A DNA stretch of 64,000 nt, taken from Sphingobium indicum B90A. Lineage in GTDB: Bacteria > Pseudomonadota > Alphaproteobacteria > Sphingomonadales > Sphingomonadaceae. The notes under the pieces were generated by a model. That model ran no database searches, was not told where the DNA came from, and saw only the letters and a program-made list of their open reading frames with translations. A program made the position numbers and the translations under genes. The DNA lies in NCBI RefSeq assembly GCF_000264945.2, contig NZ_CP013070.1:1798001-1862000 (forward strand), given 5' to 3'. Below, piece after piece: positions 16,368 to 25,040 of this stretch. Every line of letters starts with the position of its first letter. Positions within the stretch are counted from its first letter, which is position 1.

Positions 16368-17258
16368 CTACCTTTCCGCTGTGATCGCCGGATGGGCGGC
16401 AAGGTCGCGCACCAGTTCGGCCAATGGTGTTTCCCAGTCCCCGGCGCTCTGCTGGGCATAGATCCGCATGGACGGATACCAGGGCGTGCCGCGCGCGCCC
16501 ACCGGCCAGCGCCAGTCGGGATCGGACTTCAGCAGCAGCCAGGTCGGCTTGCCCATGGCGCCGGCCAGATGCGCGATCATCGTATCCACGGTGATGACAA
16601 GCTCCGTCGCGGCGACCAGCGCCGCCGTCGCCTTCATGTCAAAGGGGCATCCGTCCGGGTTCAGCACGGGCAGCGTCGTCGGTTCGGGCATCAGGCTGAT
16701 GCAGGGCGCCATGGCGCAGATCGGCGCCAGCAGGTGCGGCGGTATGGAACGCGCCGCGTCCCACGACCCAGCGCCATGGCAAAGCCCGACGCAACCATGC
16801 GGCAGCACGCCCCTTTCCGGCGCGAGATAGGGCATCGGCGCATCGGCTGGGGTCAGCCGAAGCGCGAAGTCCAGTTCGGTGATCTCCAGGTCGCATTCGG
16901 ACGGCGGCATCGGATGGGCGTCCAGAAAGGGGAGAAAGCGGATAACGCCGCCCGGTCCGGCGATGATGTCGATCAGGCGCGGCTGCATCTCCACCGTCAG
17001 CGACGCCGCGCGCGCCGCGAGTATCGGCAGGAAGCGGGCGAACTGGATGCTGTCGCCCAACCCATGATAGCAGCGCACCAGGCAATGCCTGCCCTCATAG
17101 GGCCGCCCGTCCCATACCCAGCGCTGATGATAGGGCAGCGCCTGATCGTCCCGGCGGGCCGGGTCGCGGCGCTGGAGTTCCCGTTCCGAAATCGCCCAGG
17201 CGGCGGCATGGTCCCCCGCCCGCATCGCAGCCGCCCAATCTGCCATATGATCCGCCAT
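16368..17258 (-). CDS. Glycosyltransferase family 9-like protein
   Basis: A 296-aa protein. CYHGLGDSIQFARFLPIL near residue 62 and the late segment ATELVITVDTMIAHLAGAMGKPTWLLL near 215-241 are the signature of GT9/heptosyltransferase-like proteins, often found behind TPR regions. DWRWP and PWYPSMRIYAQ follow, as in that group. I start at ATG 17258 (MADHMADW); the frame stays open to 17348 without matching residues. It is the first gene of the leftward four-gene set. Donor sugar unknown. Confidence 0.75.
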   Translation of the reverse strand: MADHMADWAAAMRAGDHAAAWAISERELQRRDPARRDDQALPYHQRWVWDGRPYEGRHCLVRCYHGLGDSIQFARFLPILAARAASLTVEMQPRLIDIIAGPGGVIRFLPFLDAHPMPPSECDLEITELDFALRLTPADAPMPYLAPERGVLPHGCVGLCHGAGSWDAARSIPPHLLAPICAMAPCISLMPEPTTLPVLNPDGCPFDMKATAALVAATELVITVDTMIAHLAGAMGKPTWLLLKSDPDWRWPVGARGTPWYPSMRIYAQQSAGDWETPLAELVRDLAAHPAITAER

Positions 17259-17486
17259 GCCGCCCCAATTCCCCTCCGGCGGAGCGCGTTCCGGTCCGGC
17301 GGCGCGACCCGGCCGATCCGCTAACCCATGTGATCGAAAATCCGGCATCGGCGCATATTGGAAACCGGCCCACTATCATGGATTAACGGCCATGCACCTC
17401 CTGCCGTGCCTGCCGTGTTGAACCACGGCTTTGCCCGTTCGAGGTGGAAATTGACTGCCCAATCCCGTGAACCGCTGAAAACCGGC

Positions 17487-18752
17487 ATGCCGATGGACAG
17501 GCCGCGCCGGGGCGTCATGAAGATGCTCGCCGCCGGCATCGTGACGGGCGCCGCCGACGACGATCCTTCCGCGATCGGCACCTATGCCAGCGCTGGGGCG
17601 CGCTACGGCCTTGCCTTTCTGTGGATCGCGCCGGTCCTGCTGCCGATGATGTATGTCGTCGTCTATCTGTCGGCGAAGATCGGGCAGGTCTATGGCAAGG
17701 GCCTGTTCGCCTGCATCCGCGATCAGTTCCCGCGCTGGCTGCTGCTGCCGCTGGTGACGCTCGCCTTCGCCGGCAACATCATAGAGGCGGCGGCGGACCT
17801 GGGCGGCATCGGCGCGGCGCTCAACCTGCTGGTGCCCATCCCGGTGCCGCTGATCGTGGTGGGCGCGGCGGCGATCATCTTCGCGCTGCAATATTTCGGT
17901 TCCTACATGCTCATCCGGCGCGTGTTCCGCTGGCTGGCGCTCATCCTCCTCGCCTATGTGGCGGCGGCGGTCATGGCCCGGCCCGATCCGGTCGCGGTGC
18001 TGCGCGCCACCTTCATCCCCGCGCTCAGGATCGATGCGCAATCGCTGTCGCTGATCGTCGCCTGCATAGGCACCTCGCTTTCCGCCTATATCTACACCTG
18101 GCAATCCAATCAGGAGGTGGAGGAGCAGATCGCCCTGGGCCGCCGCCGGCTCTGGCAGCGCAAGGGCGCGACCGCGTCGGAGATGAAGCGGACGAGCCGC
18201 GACGTGCTGACCGGCATGATCTTTTCCAACCTCATCCTCTATTTCATCCTGCTCGCGACCGGCATCACCCTCCACGCCGCCGGACGGACGGAGATCGAGA
18301 CCGCCGCCGACGCTGCCGCTGCGCTGGAGCCCATCGCCGGTCAGGCCGCGAAATTCCTCTTCGCCGCCGGCGTGGTGGGGGTGGGTTTCCTGGCGGTGCC
18401 GGTGATGACCACGGGCGCGGCCTATGACGTGGTGCAGGGGCTGGGCCGCGCGGGCAGCCTGCATGACGCGCCGCAGGACAACAGGCTGTTCTATGCCATC
18501 ATCGCGGCGGTGACGGTGCTGGCTGTGGCGATGAACTTCCTGGGCTTCAACCCGATGAAGGCGCTGGTCTGGTCGGGCATCGTCCAGGGTTTTTCCGTGC
18601 CGCCGCTGCTGCTGCTCATGATGCTGCTCACCAACCGCCCCGGCGTGGTCGGCGCGCGCACCAATGGCCGCTGGACCAACCTGCTGGGCTGGACGACGAC
18701 CGGCGTCACCTTCCTCTGCGCCCTGTCGCTGGCGGCAAGCTGGCTGCTGTGA
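17487..18752 (+). CDS. NRAMP-family metal transporter with atypical metal site
   Basis: About 421 residues with roughly eleven hydrophobic segments. GIVTGAADDDPSAIGTYASAGARYG in the first segment and the loop TWQSNQEVEEQIALG after the sixth identify the NRAMP superfamily in the inner membrane. The canonical DPGN of segment 1 reads DPSA. The MPH of segment 6 is replaced (GTSLSAYIYTWQ), so it belongs to a divergent clade whose ion is not safely Mn or Fe. Start choice is uncertain: ATG 17487, or TTG 17451 behind GAGGTGGA, or ATG 17358. It converges with the regulator gene 1 bp away. Confidence 0.82.
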   Translation: MPMDRPRRGVMKMLAAGIVTGAADDDPSAIGTYASAGARYGLAFLWIAPVLLPMMYVVVYLSAKIGQVYGKGLFACIRDQFPRWLLLPLVTLAFAGNIIEAAADLGGIGAALNLLVPIPVPLIVVGAAAIIFALQYFGSYMLIRRVFRWLALILLAYVAAAVMARPDPVAVLRATFIPALRIDAQSLSLIVACIGTSLSAYIYTWQSNQEVEEQIALGRRRLWQRKGATASEMKRTSRDVLTGMIFSNLILYFILLATGITLHAAGRTEIETAADAAAALEPIAGQAAKFLFAAGVVGVGFLAVPVMTTGAAYDVVQGLGRAGSLHDAPQDNRLFYAIIAAVTVLAVAMNFLGFNPMKALVWSGIVQGFSVPPLLLLMMLLTNRPGVVGARTNGRWTNLLGWTTTGVTFLCALSLAASWLL

Positions 18753-18753
18753 G

Positions 18754-19482
18754 CTATTCCCGAGGGATTTCCAGATAACCGCTGTCGAAGCTCGCGATGC
18801 GGACGAGGCCGTCCCAATCCAGCACGCGGATGGTGCGCCCGGTCCAGGACAGGACGCCCTGCAGCCTCAGCCCGCGGACGACGCGGTTCATGTGCACCGG
18901 CGTGATACCCAGCGCGTCGGCGATGTGCGCCTGCGTCGCCTTGAGTTCGAAGGCCTCGCGCGAGCCCTGACCCGCGCATTCCAGGCGCAACGCCATTTCG
19001 CACAGCAGATGCGCGGTGCGCGCCGTCGCGTCCCGCCTGCCCAGGCTGACCACCCATTGCGCGATGATGGAGGCGTCGACCACGCAGTCGCGCCAAAAGG
19101 CCTCCGCCACGCGGGGATAGGTTCGCGATACCCGCAGCAATTCCTCATGCGGGATCTTCAGATAGGCAAGCGGCGCCGACAGGGCCTGCAACGCCCATTC
19201 CACCCGCGGCAGCATCGCGGAATGCAGGTCGCACATGTCGCCGGGAATATACATCGCCGTGATCTGGCGCAGGCCGCTCGGCAACTGCCCGAACCGCCCT
19301 GCAAGCCCCTCCGCCACCAGGCAGGAATAGGTCACCAGACGGCCGGGAGGGACGATGTCGACATTGGGCGACACCTGCGCCGGATGGACGCGCATGGACA
19401 GGATCGCCTGCCGTTCCTCCTCCGCCAGCGCGGAGCGAAGCAGAAGGCGGTTGAGGAACAGTTGCAAGGCTGGATGCGGCAT
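18754..19482 (-). CDS. Crp/Fnr family transcriptional regulator
   Basis: A 242-aa protein with an N-terminal cyclic-nucleotide-binding-like beta barrel (about 25-130) and a C-terminal winged helix. The recognition region is ATQAHIADALGITPVHMNRVVRGLRLQGVL near residues 183-212. No N-terminal cysteine cluster for an iron-sulfur centre is seen, so it is not a classical Fnr. Many sphingomonad genomes carry several such regulators. Targets cannot be inferred beyond proximity to the NRAMP gene it converges with. Confidence 0.85.
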   Translation of the reverse strand: MPHPALQLFLNRLLLRSALAEEERQAILSMRVHPAQVSPNVDIVPPGRLVTYSCLVAEGLAGRFGQLPSGLRQITAMYIPGDMCDLHSAMLPRVEWALQALSAPLAYLKIPHEELLRVSRTYPRVAEAFWRDCVVDASIIAQWVVSLGRRDATARTAHLLCEMALRLECAGQGSREAFELKATQAHIADALGITPVHMNRVVRGLRLQGVLSWTGRTIRVLDWDGLVRIASFDSGYLEIPRE

Positions 19483-19563
19483 CAGCCGACGCTCCGCGTC
19501 ATGGGACGCAGGGGCCGCAAGGGGATGATGCGCGACAGGGGCGCCCCGCGGAATCCTCGCAGG

Positions 19564-19803
19564 TCAGCCATCGAACGTCACGACATCGCGGAAATATATC
19601 GTTTCCAACCTTCGGCCCTGATCGTCCTGCAGGACCAGGTGATGATCCAGGTTGATCGGCCGGCCGTGAATGACATGTTCCGCGATGATTTCGCGCCCGC
19701 TGCGGACGGCTTCGGCCCGCGCCTCCGCCACGTCGGCGAATTGCTGGCCGGCCTCGTCGATCACATTATCGTCGTTGAACAGGTGAATGTGAAATATCGG
19801 CAT
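19564..19803 (-). CDS. DUF6894 family small protein
   Basis: A 79-aa protein starting MPIFHIHLFNDDNVIDEAGQQFADVAEARAEAV, the standard layout of DUF6894: a short strand with FH-H, an acidic turn with DEAG, then an Ala-rich helix with R. These proteins are frequent in rhizobia and sphingomonads. Function unknown. Confidence 0.75.
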   Translation of the reverse strand: MPIFHIHLFNDDNVIDEAGQQFADVAEARAEAVRSGREIIAEHVIHGRPINLDHHLVLQDDQGRRLETIYFRDVVTFDG

Positions 19804-19876
19804 CGATCCTAAAATCCGTGTTCAGACTATTGTTCCAACATGTGGTCACCGCGCCGAGTGAAGACTTCGGCGTGGA

Positions 19877-21943
19877 TCAGGATTTATTTTCATCGCCATC
19901 CAGGCCATGGGCCAATTCGTCGATCCAGACAGTCGCAGTCCCGTCCGACGGCGCCCGCCAGTCGCCGCGGGGGGACAGCGCGCCGCCGGAGGAGACTTTC
20001 GGCCCATTGGGCAGCGCGGACCGCTTGAACTGGCTGATCGCGAAGAAGCGGTGGAGGAAATTCTCCAGCCAATGGCGGATCGTCGGCAGGTCATAGGCGC
20101 ATTTGGCGCTCTCCGGATAATCGGCCGGCCACGCTCCCTTCCCGGCGTCCCGCCAGGCGTGCCATGCCAGGAAGGCGACCTTCGACGGCGGCAGGCCCAG
20201 GCGCGCGATGTAATGCAGGAAGAAATCGTTGAGCGCATAGGGGCCGACCCGATCCTCCGTGCTCTGCAAGGCGCCGTTCTCCCCCGCCGGCACCAGTTCG
20301 GGCGAGATTTCGGTATGCACTATCGCGTCCAATATCCGGGCGGTCGCCGCGTCGAACTGGCCGGTCGCGATGCACCAGCGGATCAGGAACTGGATCAGCG
20401 TCTTGGGAATGGCGCTGTTGACCGCATAATGGCTCATCTGGTCGCCCACGCCATAGGTGCACCAGCCCAGCGCCAGTTCGCTGAGGTCGCCCGTGCCCAC
20501 CACGAAGCCGCCATGGCGATTGGCCAGCCGGAACAGATAGTCGGTGCGCAGCCCCGCCTGCACATTTTCGAAGGTCACGTCATAGACCGGCTCTCCCCGC
20601 GCGAAGGGATGGCCCATGTCGCCCAGCATCTGGCGCGCGGCAGGACGGATGTCGATCTCCTCCCCCGCGACGCCCAGCGCGTTCATCAGCGCCCAGGCAT
20701 TGCCCTTGGTCAGCTCGCCCGTGGCGAAGCCCGGCATGGTATAGCCCAATATGGCGGAGCGCGGCAGGCCCAGCCGGTCGCAGGCCTTGGCGGCGACGAT
20801 CAGCGCGTGGGTGGAATCCAGCCCGCCCGACACGCCGATGACGAAATGCTTGCCCGCCGTGGCGCGAAAACGCGTGACCAACCCCTCGACCTGGATATTG
20901 AAAGCCTCGTAGCAATCCGCCGCAAGCTGCGCCGGATCGGCGGGGACGAAGGGAAAGCGGGTGAGCGACCGATGCAGGCCCACGTCCCCGCCACTGCGCC
21001 GAAACGGAAAACGGACGGTGCGGAAACGGGTTTCCGGATGGTCCGCGACGACGGCGCTGTCGTTGAAGGTGCCGTTGCGCATCCGCTCCAGCCGCAGGCG
21101 TTGCACATCGACATCGGCGTAAAGCAGCTCGGCCGCATCCCCGAACCGCTCCGATTCCGCCAGCAGTTCGCCCAGTTCATGCACCATGGCCTGCCCGTCC
21201 CAGGCCATGTCGGTGGTGCTCTCGCCCGCGCCCGCCGCCGAATAGGCATAGGCCGCCTGGCAGCGCACGGATTGGGAGGCGGAGAGCAGATGCCGGTCGC
21301 GCGCCTTGCCGATGGTGATGTTGGATGCCGAAAGATTGCACAGGATCAGCGCACCCGCCATCGCCCCCATGGTGGAGGGCGGCAGCGGCGCCCAGAAATC
21401 CTCGCAGATCTCGACATGGAAGATGAAGTCGGGATAGCCGTCGGCCGCGAACAGCAGGTCCGTGCCGAACGGCGCGACATGGCCGCCGACATCGATCTCC
21501 AGCCCGGAAAGACCGGCTCCGGGCGCGAACCAGCGCTTTTCATAATATTCCCGGTAATTGGGCAGATAGCTTTTCGGCACCACGCCCAGCAGCCGCCCGT
21601 CCGCGATGACCAGCGCGCAATTGTAGAGCCGCCCGCCGCGGCGAAGCGGCGCGCCGACCAGCAGCACCGGCCAGCCGGCGCTCCCCTCGATCAGCGCCGC
21701 CGCTTCCCGCTCCACCCGGTCGAGCAGCGCCTCCTGCAAGTGCAGGTCGTCGATCGCATAGGAGGAGAGGCACAGTTCGGGAAACAGGACCAGGTCGGCC
21801 GCGCCGTCCGCCGCCTGCTGCGCCAGCGCGCGGATCTCCCGCGCATTGGCTCCCACATCGCCGACGCTGCCCCTGGGCGTCGCCGCCGCGATGCGGACCA
21901 GGCCGTGGCTATGGATCGACGCGAAATCCTCAACCTTGCTCAA
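19877..21943 (-). CDS. nadE: Glutamine-dependent NAD(+) synthetase
   Basis: A 688-aa two-domain enzyme that amidates deamido-NAD. The N-terminal nitrilase-type glutaminase domain shows the Glu-Lys-Cys triad in FPELCLSSY, VPKSYLPNY and VEICEDFW. The C-terminal synthetase domain has the PP-loop GVSGGLDSTHALIV near residue 375 and GTGDLSELALGWCTYG. The start is a TTG at 21943, which gives the expected N-terminus (IHSHGLVRIAAATP) and overlaps the upstream gene by 14 bp. Its neighbour is an NMN-amidase-type protein, so the pair forms an NAD salvage unit. Confidence 0.93.
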   Translation of the reverse strand: MSKVEDFASIHSHGLVRIAAATPRGSVGDVGANAREIRALAQQAADGAADLVLFPELCLSSYAIDDLHLQEALLDRVEREAAALIEGSAGWPVLLVGAPLRRGGRLYNCALVIADGRLLGVVPKSYLPNYREYYEKRWFAPGAGLSGLEIDVGGHVAPFGTDLLFAADGYPDFIFHVEICEDFWAPLPPSTMGAMAGALILCNLSASNITIGKARDRHLLSASQSVRCQAAYAYSAAGAGESTTDMAWDGQAMVHELGELLAESERFGDAAELLYADVDVQRLRLERMRNGTFNDSAVVADHPETRFRTVRFPFRRSGGDVGLHRSLTRFPFVPADPAQLAADCYEAFNIQVEGLVTRFRATAGKHFVIGVSGGLDSTHALIVAAKACDRLGLPRSAILGYTMPGFATGELTKGNAWALMNALGVAGEEIDIRPAARQMLGDMGHPFARGEPVYDVTFENVQAGLRTDYLFRLANRHGGFVVGTGDLSELALGWCTYGVGDQMSHYAVNSAIPKTLIQFLIRWCIATGQFDAATARILDAIVHTEISPELVPAGENGALQSTEDRVGPYALNDFFLHYIARLGLPPSKVAFLAWHAWRDAGKGAWPADYPESAKCAYDLPTIRHWLENFLHRFFAISQFKRSALPNGPKVSSGGALSPRGDWRAPSDGTATVWIDELAHGLDGDENKS

Positions 21944-22469
21944 GGGCCTGCCTCATCATCTCCAGCGCGACCCGGATCGCGCCGATCCGCACCGGCCCTC
22001 GCCCTATATCGCCGAAATGTTCCTCCCGATGCGCCGTCAATCCACCGCGCCTGCCGCAGGCGAAATGGACCAGGCCCGCCTCCTCCCCCGGCGGCGCCGC
22101 GCCGGCATAGCCGGTTACGGCAAGGGCGATGTCCGCATGGGACCGTTCGATGGCGCCTTCGGCCATCGCCACCGCCACCTCCCGGCTGACCGCGCCGCAG
22201 GCCTCGATCCGCTCGCTGCGGATGCCGAGCAATTCGCATTTGGCATCCTCGCTATAGACGACGAAGCCGCGCTCGAAGGCATGGCTTGCGCCCTCCACAT
22301 CGGTCAGCAGCGACGCAAGCAACCCGCCGGTGCAGCTTTCCGCCGTCGCCAGGGTCAGTTCGGCGGAACAGCAGTCCTTCAGCAATGCGGCGGCCGCCTT
22401 CTCAATATCTTCGGAGATGATCGGCGACAGGGTTTCGGCCGTATCGCCCTTTCCATCTGGCGCGCTCAT
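21930..22469 (-). CDS. CinA C-terminal family protein (nicotinamide-nucleotide amidohydrolase)
   Basis: A 179-aa single-domain protein. TLATAESCTGGLLASLLTDV near residues 39-58 holds the catalytic Ser of the CinA/PncC amidase family, and ALAVTGYAGAAPPGEEAGLVHFA matches its second conserved block. It deamidates NMN to nicotinate mononucleotide, whose adenylated form is the substrate of NadE; the 14-bp overlap with nadE supports a shared role. The N-terminal molybdopterin-like CinA domain is absent. Confidence 0.85.
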   Translation of the reverse strand: MSAPDGKGDTAETLSPIISEDIEKAAAALLKDCCSAELTLATAESCTGGLLASLLTDVEGASHAFERGFVVYSEDAKCELLGIRSERIEACGAVSREVAVAMAEGAIERSHADIALAVTGYAGAAPPGEEAGLVHFACGRRGGLTAHREEHFGDIGRGPVRIGAIRVALEMMRQALEQG

Positions 22470-22484
22470 GGGGGCATCCTCTTT

Positions 22485-22838
22485 CTAATGCACGATCTGG
22501 CGCAGGGCATCGATCAACTGTCGGGACAAGGCCCATTTGGGCACCAGCGGCGCGCCGGGATGGGCATCCAGCGCGGGATGCGCGAAGGCTCCGGTGCAGA
22601 ACAGATAAGGGATGTCATATCGGTCCAGATCGTCGGCCAGCAGGCCGACGTCCCCATCCCCCACCCGCACGTCGAGCACCGCGCCCGCCGGGAAGTCCGC
22701 AGCGACCGCCGCCATGCCGTCGGCCAGGCTGGCATGGGGACCGTCCACTTCGTAATCCGCCTCTTCCAGCAGCTCCGCGATGATGCCGGCTATCGCCGGA
22801 TCATCCTCCACCAGCAGGATTTTGGGGTTCGCCGCCAT
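22485..22838 (-). CDS. Stand-alone response regulator receiver protein
   Basis: A 117-aa CheY-like domain: VEDDPA supplies the acidic pocket, AVLDVRV the phospho-acceptor Asp56, CTGAF the conserved Thr and LVPKWAL the Lys near residue 100. There is no output domain. It sits 6 bp after the heme-oxygenase-like gene and 15 bp before the CinA gene, in one leftward operon. Its kinase is unknown; the HWE kinase at 25631 is a candidate only by proximity. Confidence 0.85.
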   Translation of the reverse strand: MAANPKILLVEDDPAIAGIIAELLEEADYEVDGPHASLADGMAAVAADFPAGAVLDVRVGDGDVGLLADDLDRYDIPYLFCTGAFAHPALDAHPGAPLVPKWALSRQLIDALRQIVH

Positions 22839-22844
22839 CGCGCC

Positions 22845-23732
22845 TCATCCCAGCCCGAAATGGGCGCGATAATGCTCGAAGCAACGCTGCCCGCATCGCA
22901 GGCGGATCAGCGCGCCTTCCGCCATGGCGGTGGCCCGCCGGGGGTCTTCGGCAACCAGCGGCGCTATGGCCTCATCGTTCCAGTCGCGGCTATGTTTCAC
23001 GTCCAGCACGGCGTGCAGATCGAAATAGCGCCTTTCGCCGCCGCTCAGCCCGATGCGGCGCAGGCCTTGGGCGACATGCGCGGAGCGGCCGGGCGCGGTC
23101 AGCTCGATCACCCCCAGCGCGCCCACGCTGTGCCATGCGTGGCAGCGCGACGTCGCCATAGCCGTCATCGCATTGGCGAGGGCCAGGCTCTGCCACGCGG
23201 TGCTATCGATGCCGATGTCGAGGTCCAGTATGTCGACCAACTGGCTCAGCATCGGCCCATGCATGCCCTTGGCGTTGCCCCGACCCATCTCGTCCCAATA
23301 ATTGCGCGCCAGTTCCAGCTTGGCGCGGGGCGGCAGCTTCACCTGGGTCAGCGCGACCAGATCGTCGAACCCTGCTTCCCCGGCCGCCTCCTGCGAGAGG
23401 AACCACCGGATTTCGTCCCGGCTCGCTTCCTGCGCCAGCCAGGGGAAAAGCGGATCGTGCTGGCCCGGCCCGCTTTCCTTCAGCCCTTCGAACCAGGCGA
23501 TGAACCCGTCGGGATCGGTCGGCGCCCGCGCCGCCTTCTCGCGGACCTCGGCGCGCAGTTCCTCGATGAAGCCATGCTCCAGCCGGAGCATGCGCCGGTC
23601 ACGGTCGAACCTGTCCGCCGTCATGTCCGACGGAAATGCCGGCGACAGCCGCTCGCGATTCCAGTAGGAAAGTTCCTCCTGAAAACGCTGCTGCAAAAAT
23701 TGTGATCCGTGATATTCCCATAATGTCGCCAC
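22845..23732 (-). CDS. Heme-oxygenase-like (iron-containing redox enzyme) family protein
   Basis: A 295-aa mostly helical protein. EEAGFDDLV-like residues (AAGEAGFDDLVALTQ near 115), NYWDEMGRGNAKGMHG near 145 and YFDLHAVLDVKHSRDW near 240 resemble the PqqC/CADD-like heme-oxygenase-fold oxidases, which carry His and carboxylate metal ligands. The GTG at 23732 is chosen because GAGAGG lies 7 bp upstream; an ATG at 23747 is also open. Substrate unknown. It heads the operon with the receiver, CinA and nadE genes. Confidence 0.7.
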   Translation of the reverse strand: MATLWEYHGSQFLQQRFQEELSYWNRERLSPAFPSDMTADRFDRDRRMLRLEHGFIEELRAEVREKAARAPTDPDGFIAWFEGLKESGPGQHDPLFPWLAQEASRDEIRWFLSQEAAGEAGFDDLVALTQVKLPPRAKLELARNYWDEMGRGNAKGMHGPMLSQLVDILDLDIGIDSTAWQSLALANAMTAMATSRCHAWHSVGALGVIELTAPGRSAHVAQGLRRIGLSGGERRYFDLHAVLDVKHSRDWNDEAIAPLVAEDPRRATAMAEGALIRLRCGQRCFEHYRAHFGLG

Positions 23733-23884
23733 GATAAAACCTCTCATTCATCATGGCTAAAAATCCCGGATCGCGGGTGCGTTCCTGAAAAAACATACTG
23801 ATCCGGATCAACTCTTCATGCGCCCGCCGCAACGACTGCCGCGATAAATGCCGACATTACTCAGGACGTGCTGAACTTAAGAGA

Positions 23885-24034
23885 TCAGGGAACCCGTCGG
23901 CCCGCCACAAGCTGATAGATCAGCACGACCAACGCCAGCACCAGCAGCAGATGGATCAACGCACCGCCGACCGGCATGACGAACGCGCCCAATGCCCACA
24001 GGATGAGGAGGATGACAAGGATGGTCCACAACAT
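23885..24034 (-). CDS. Lmo0937-type small membrane protein
   Basis: A 49-aa protein with two hydrophobic segments separated by a short turn: MLWTILVILLILWALGAF, then HLLLVLALVVLIYQLVAG. This layout, starting MLWTILVIL, is the Lmo0937 family of tiny stress-associated membrane proteins. Both ends are directly visible (ATG at 24034, TGA at 23887-23885). Function unknown. Confidence 0.75.
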   Translation of the reverse strand: MLWTILVILLILWALGAFVMPVGGALIHLLLVLALVVLIYQLVAGRRVP

Positions 24035-24162
24035 GATCGGCCTCGCTGCGTAAAGTCAGCTTGATAAGTCGCGCCGCCCGCGATTGTTCCGACCCGATCG
24101 GTCGCCATGCGCGAAACATGGCGGCTCCCGTTCGGAAAGCCGCCATGTGCGCCATTGGCCGT

Positions 24163-24777
24163 TCAGCGCTGGGTGACGGTCGTGGTCGTCTTCTCCACCA
24201 CGGAAGCGCGGACTGGGCTTGTCGTCCGCCGCACCACCTTGCGCTTGACCGGGGCCGCCTTGCGCGCCGTGACGGGGGCGGTCTTGACGGTTTCGGTGGT
24301 CACCGTGGTGGTAGCTGGCACGGGCGCCGCCGCGGCGGCGCGGGCGGCACGGGCATCTGCGGCCGCGGAAGCGGCGGCGCGCTCGGCGGCCTCGGCGCGC
24401 GCATTGGCCGCCGCGGCATCCTGCTGCGCGACCGCGGCCGTCGACGCCTGCATCCGCGCATCGGCTTCGGCGCGCAGGCGGCTTTCGCCGATCGCGGTAT
24501 CGGCAAATTGCTGCGCCTCGACCGCCGCCCGGATGGCGGCTTGCTCCTTGCCGCTCTTGAGCTGCTCCTGCGCCAGACGCAGGGACGCCTGCGCCTTCGC
24601 CAGCACCGCCGGATCGAAGTCGCCGGCCTTCAGCTTGCCCGCCGCGTCGATCTTGCCCTGGGCCTGCGCAATCGCGGCAAGAGCGCGCTCCTCGTCGCCG
24701 GCCATTGCGGGCGTGCTCGCCAGGAACAGGGCCGATGCGGCAGCGAAAGCACGCATGGAAAAACTGATCTCACGCAT
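24163..24777 (-). CDS. Secreted Ala-rich coiled-coil protein (DUF4398-like)
   Basis: A 204-aa protein. A signal peptide ends near residue 26 (LFLASTPAMAGDEE). Then comes a long Ala/Glu/Gln-rich helix (AQAQGKIDAAGKLKAGDFDPAVLAKAQASL, as in DUF4398 envelope proteins) and a basic Thr/Lys-rich tail (residues 160-204). It is probably periplasmic and may associate with the cell wall or outer membrane. An AGGAGA site precedes the ATG, and an excellent EcfG-type promoter lies 35-60 bp upstream, so it should belong to the general stress regulon. Confidence 0.7.
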   Translation of the reverse strand: MREISFSMRAFAAASALFLASTPAMAGDEERALAAIAQAQGKIDAAGKLKAGDFDPAVLAKAQASLRLAQEQLKSGKEQAAIRAAVEAQQFADTAIGESRLRAEADARMQASTAAVAQQDAAAANARAEAAERAAASAAADARAARAAAAAPVPATTTVTTETVKTAPVTARKAAPVKRKVVRRTTSPVRASVVEKTTTTVTQR

Positions 24778-24811
24778 ATACTCTCCTGTATTCGTTTCTT
24801 GAGGACGCGAG

Positions 24812-24837
24812 AACGAACCATGAGGCGGCTGTGTTCC
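24812..24837 (-). promoter_or_regulatory. EcfG-type general stress promoter
   Basis: Reading leftward: GGAAC at 24837-24833, 17-bp spacer, CGTT at 24815-24812. This is a perfect match to the alphaproteobacterial EcfG consensus. The expected start is near 24804, about 27 nt before the ATG of the secreted coiled-coil protein, with an AGGAGA site between. Confidence 0.7.
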
Positions 24838-25040
24838 ACTTGGATGAAGCGGATGCCGACTGTCGCATCCTCCGCCAGTTCATCAGTTTTCATTCAGGTC
24901 GATGATATTCCTCGTCCGAACTCCGCCATTGCGCGCCGGAACATAGGACATCCGCCCTAACATGCATTAGAGCGCGTCCGGCGCCATCGGGAACCCGCCT
25001 TCGCGACCCGCCGTTCTCCTGCCCAGGAGGCTGGTTGCAG

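Noticed and set aside
19806..19830. GGAAC box upstream of the DUF6894 gene as an EcfG promoter
   Set aside because: The -10 position reads ATTTTA instead of CGTT, and transcription would begin inside the gene.
19907..22189. 760-codon frame antisense to nadE
   Set aside because: High-GC mirror frame. nadE on the other strand has complete catalytic motifs; this one has no recognisable domain.
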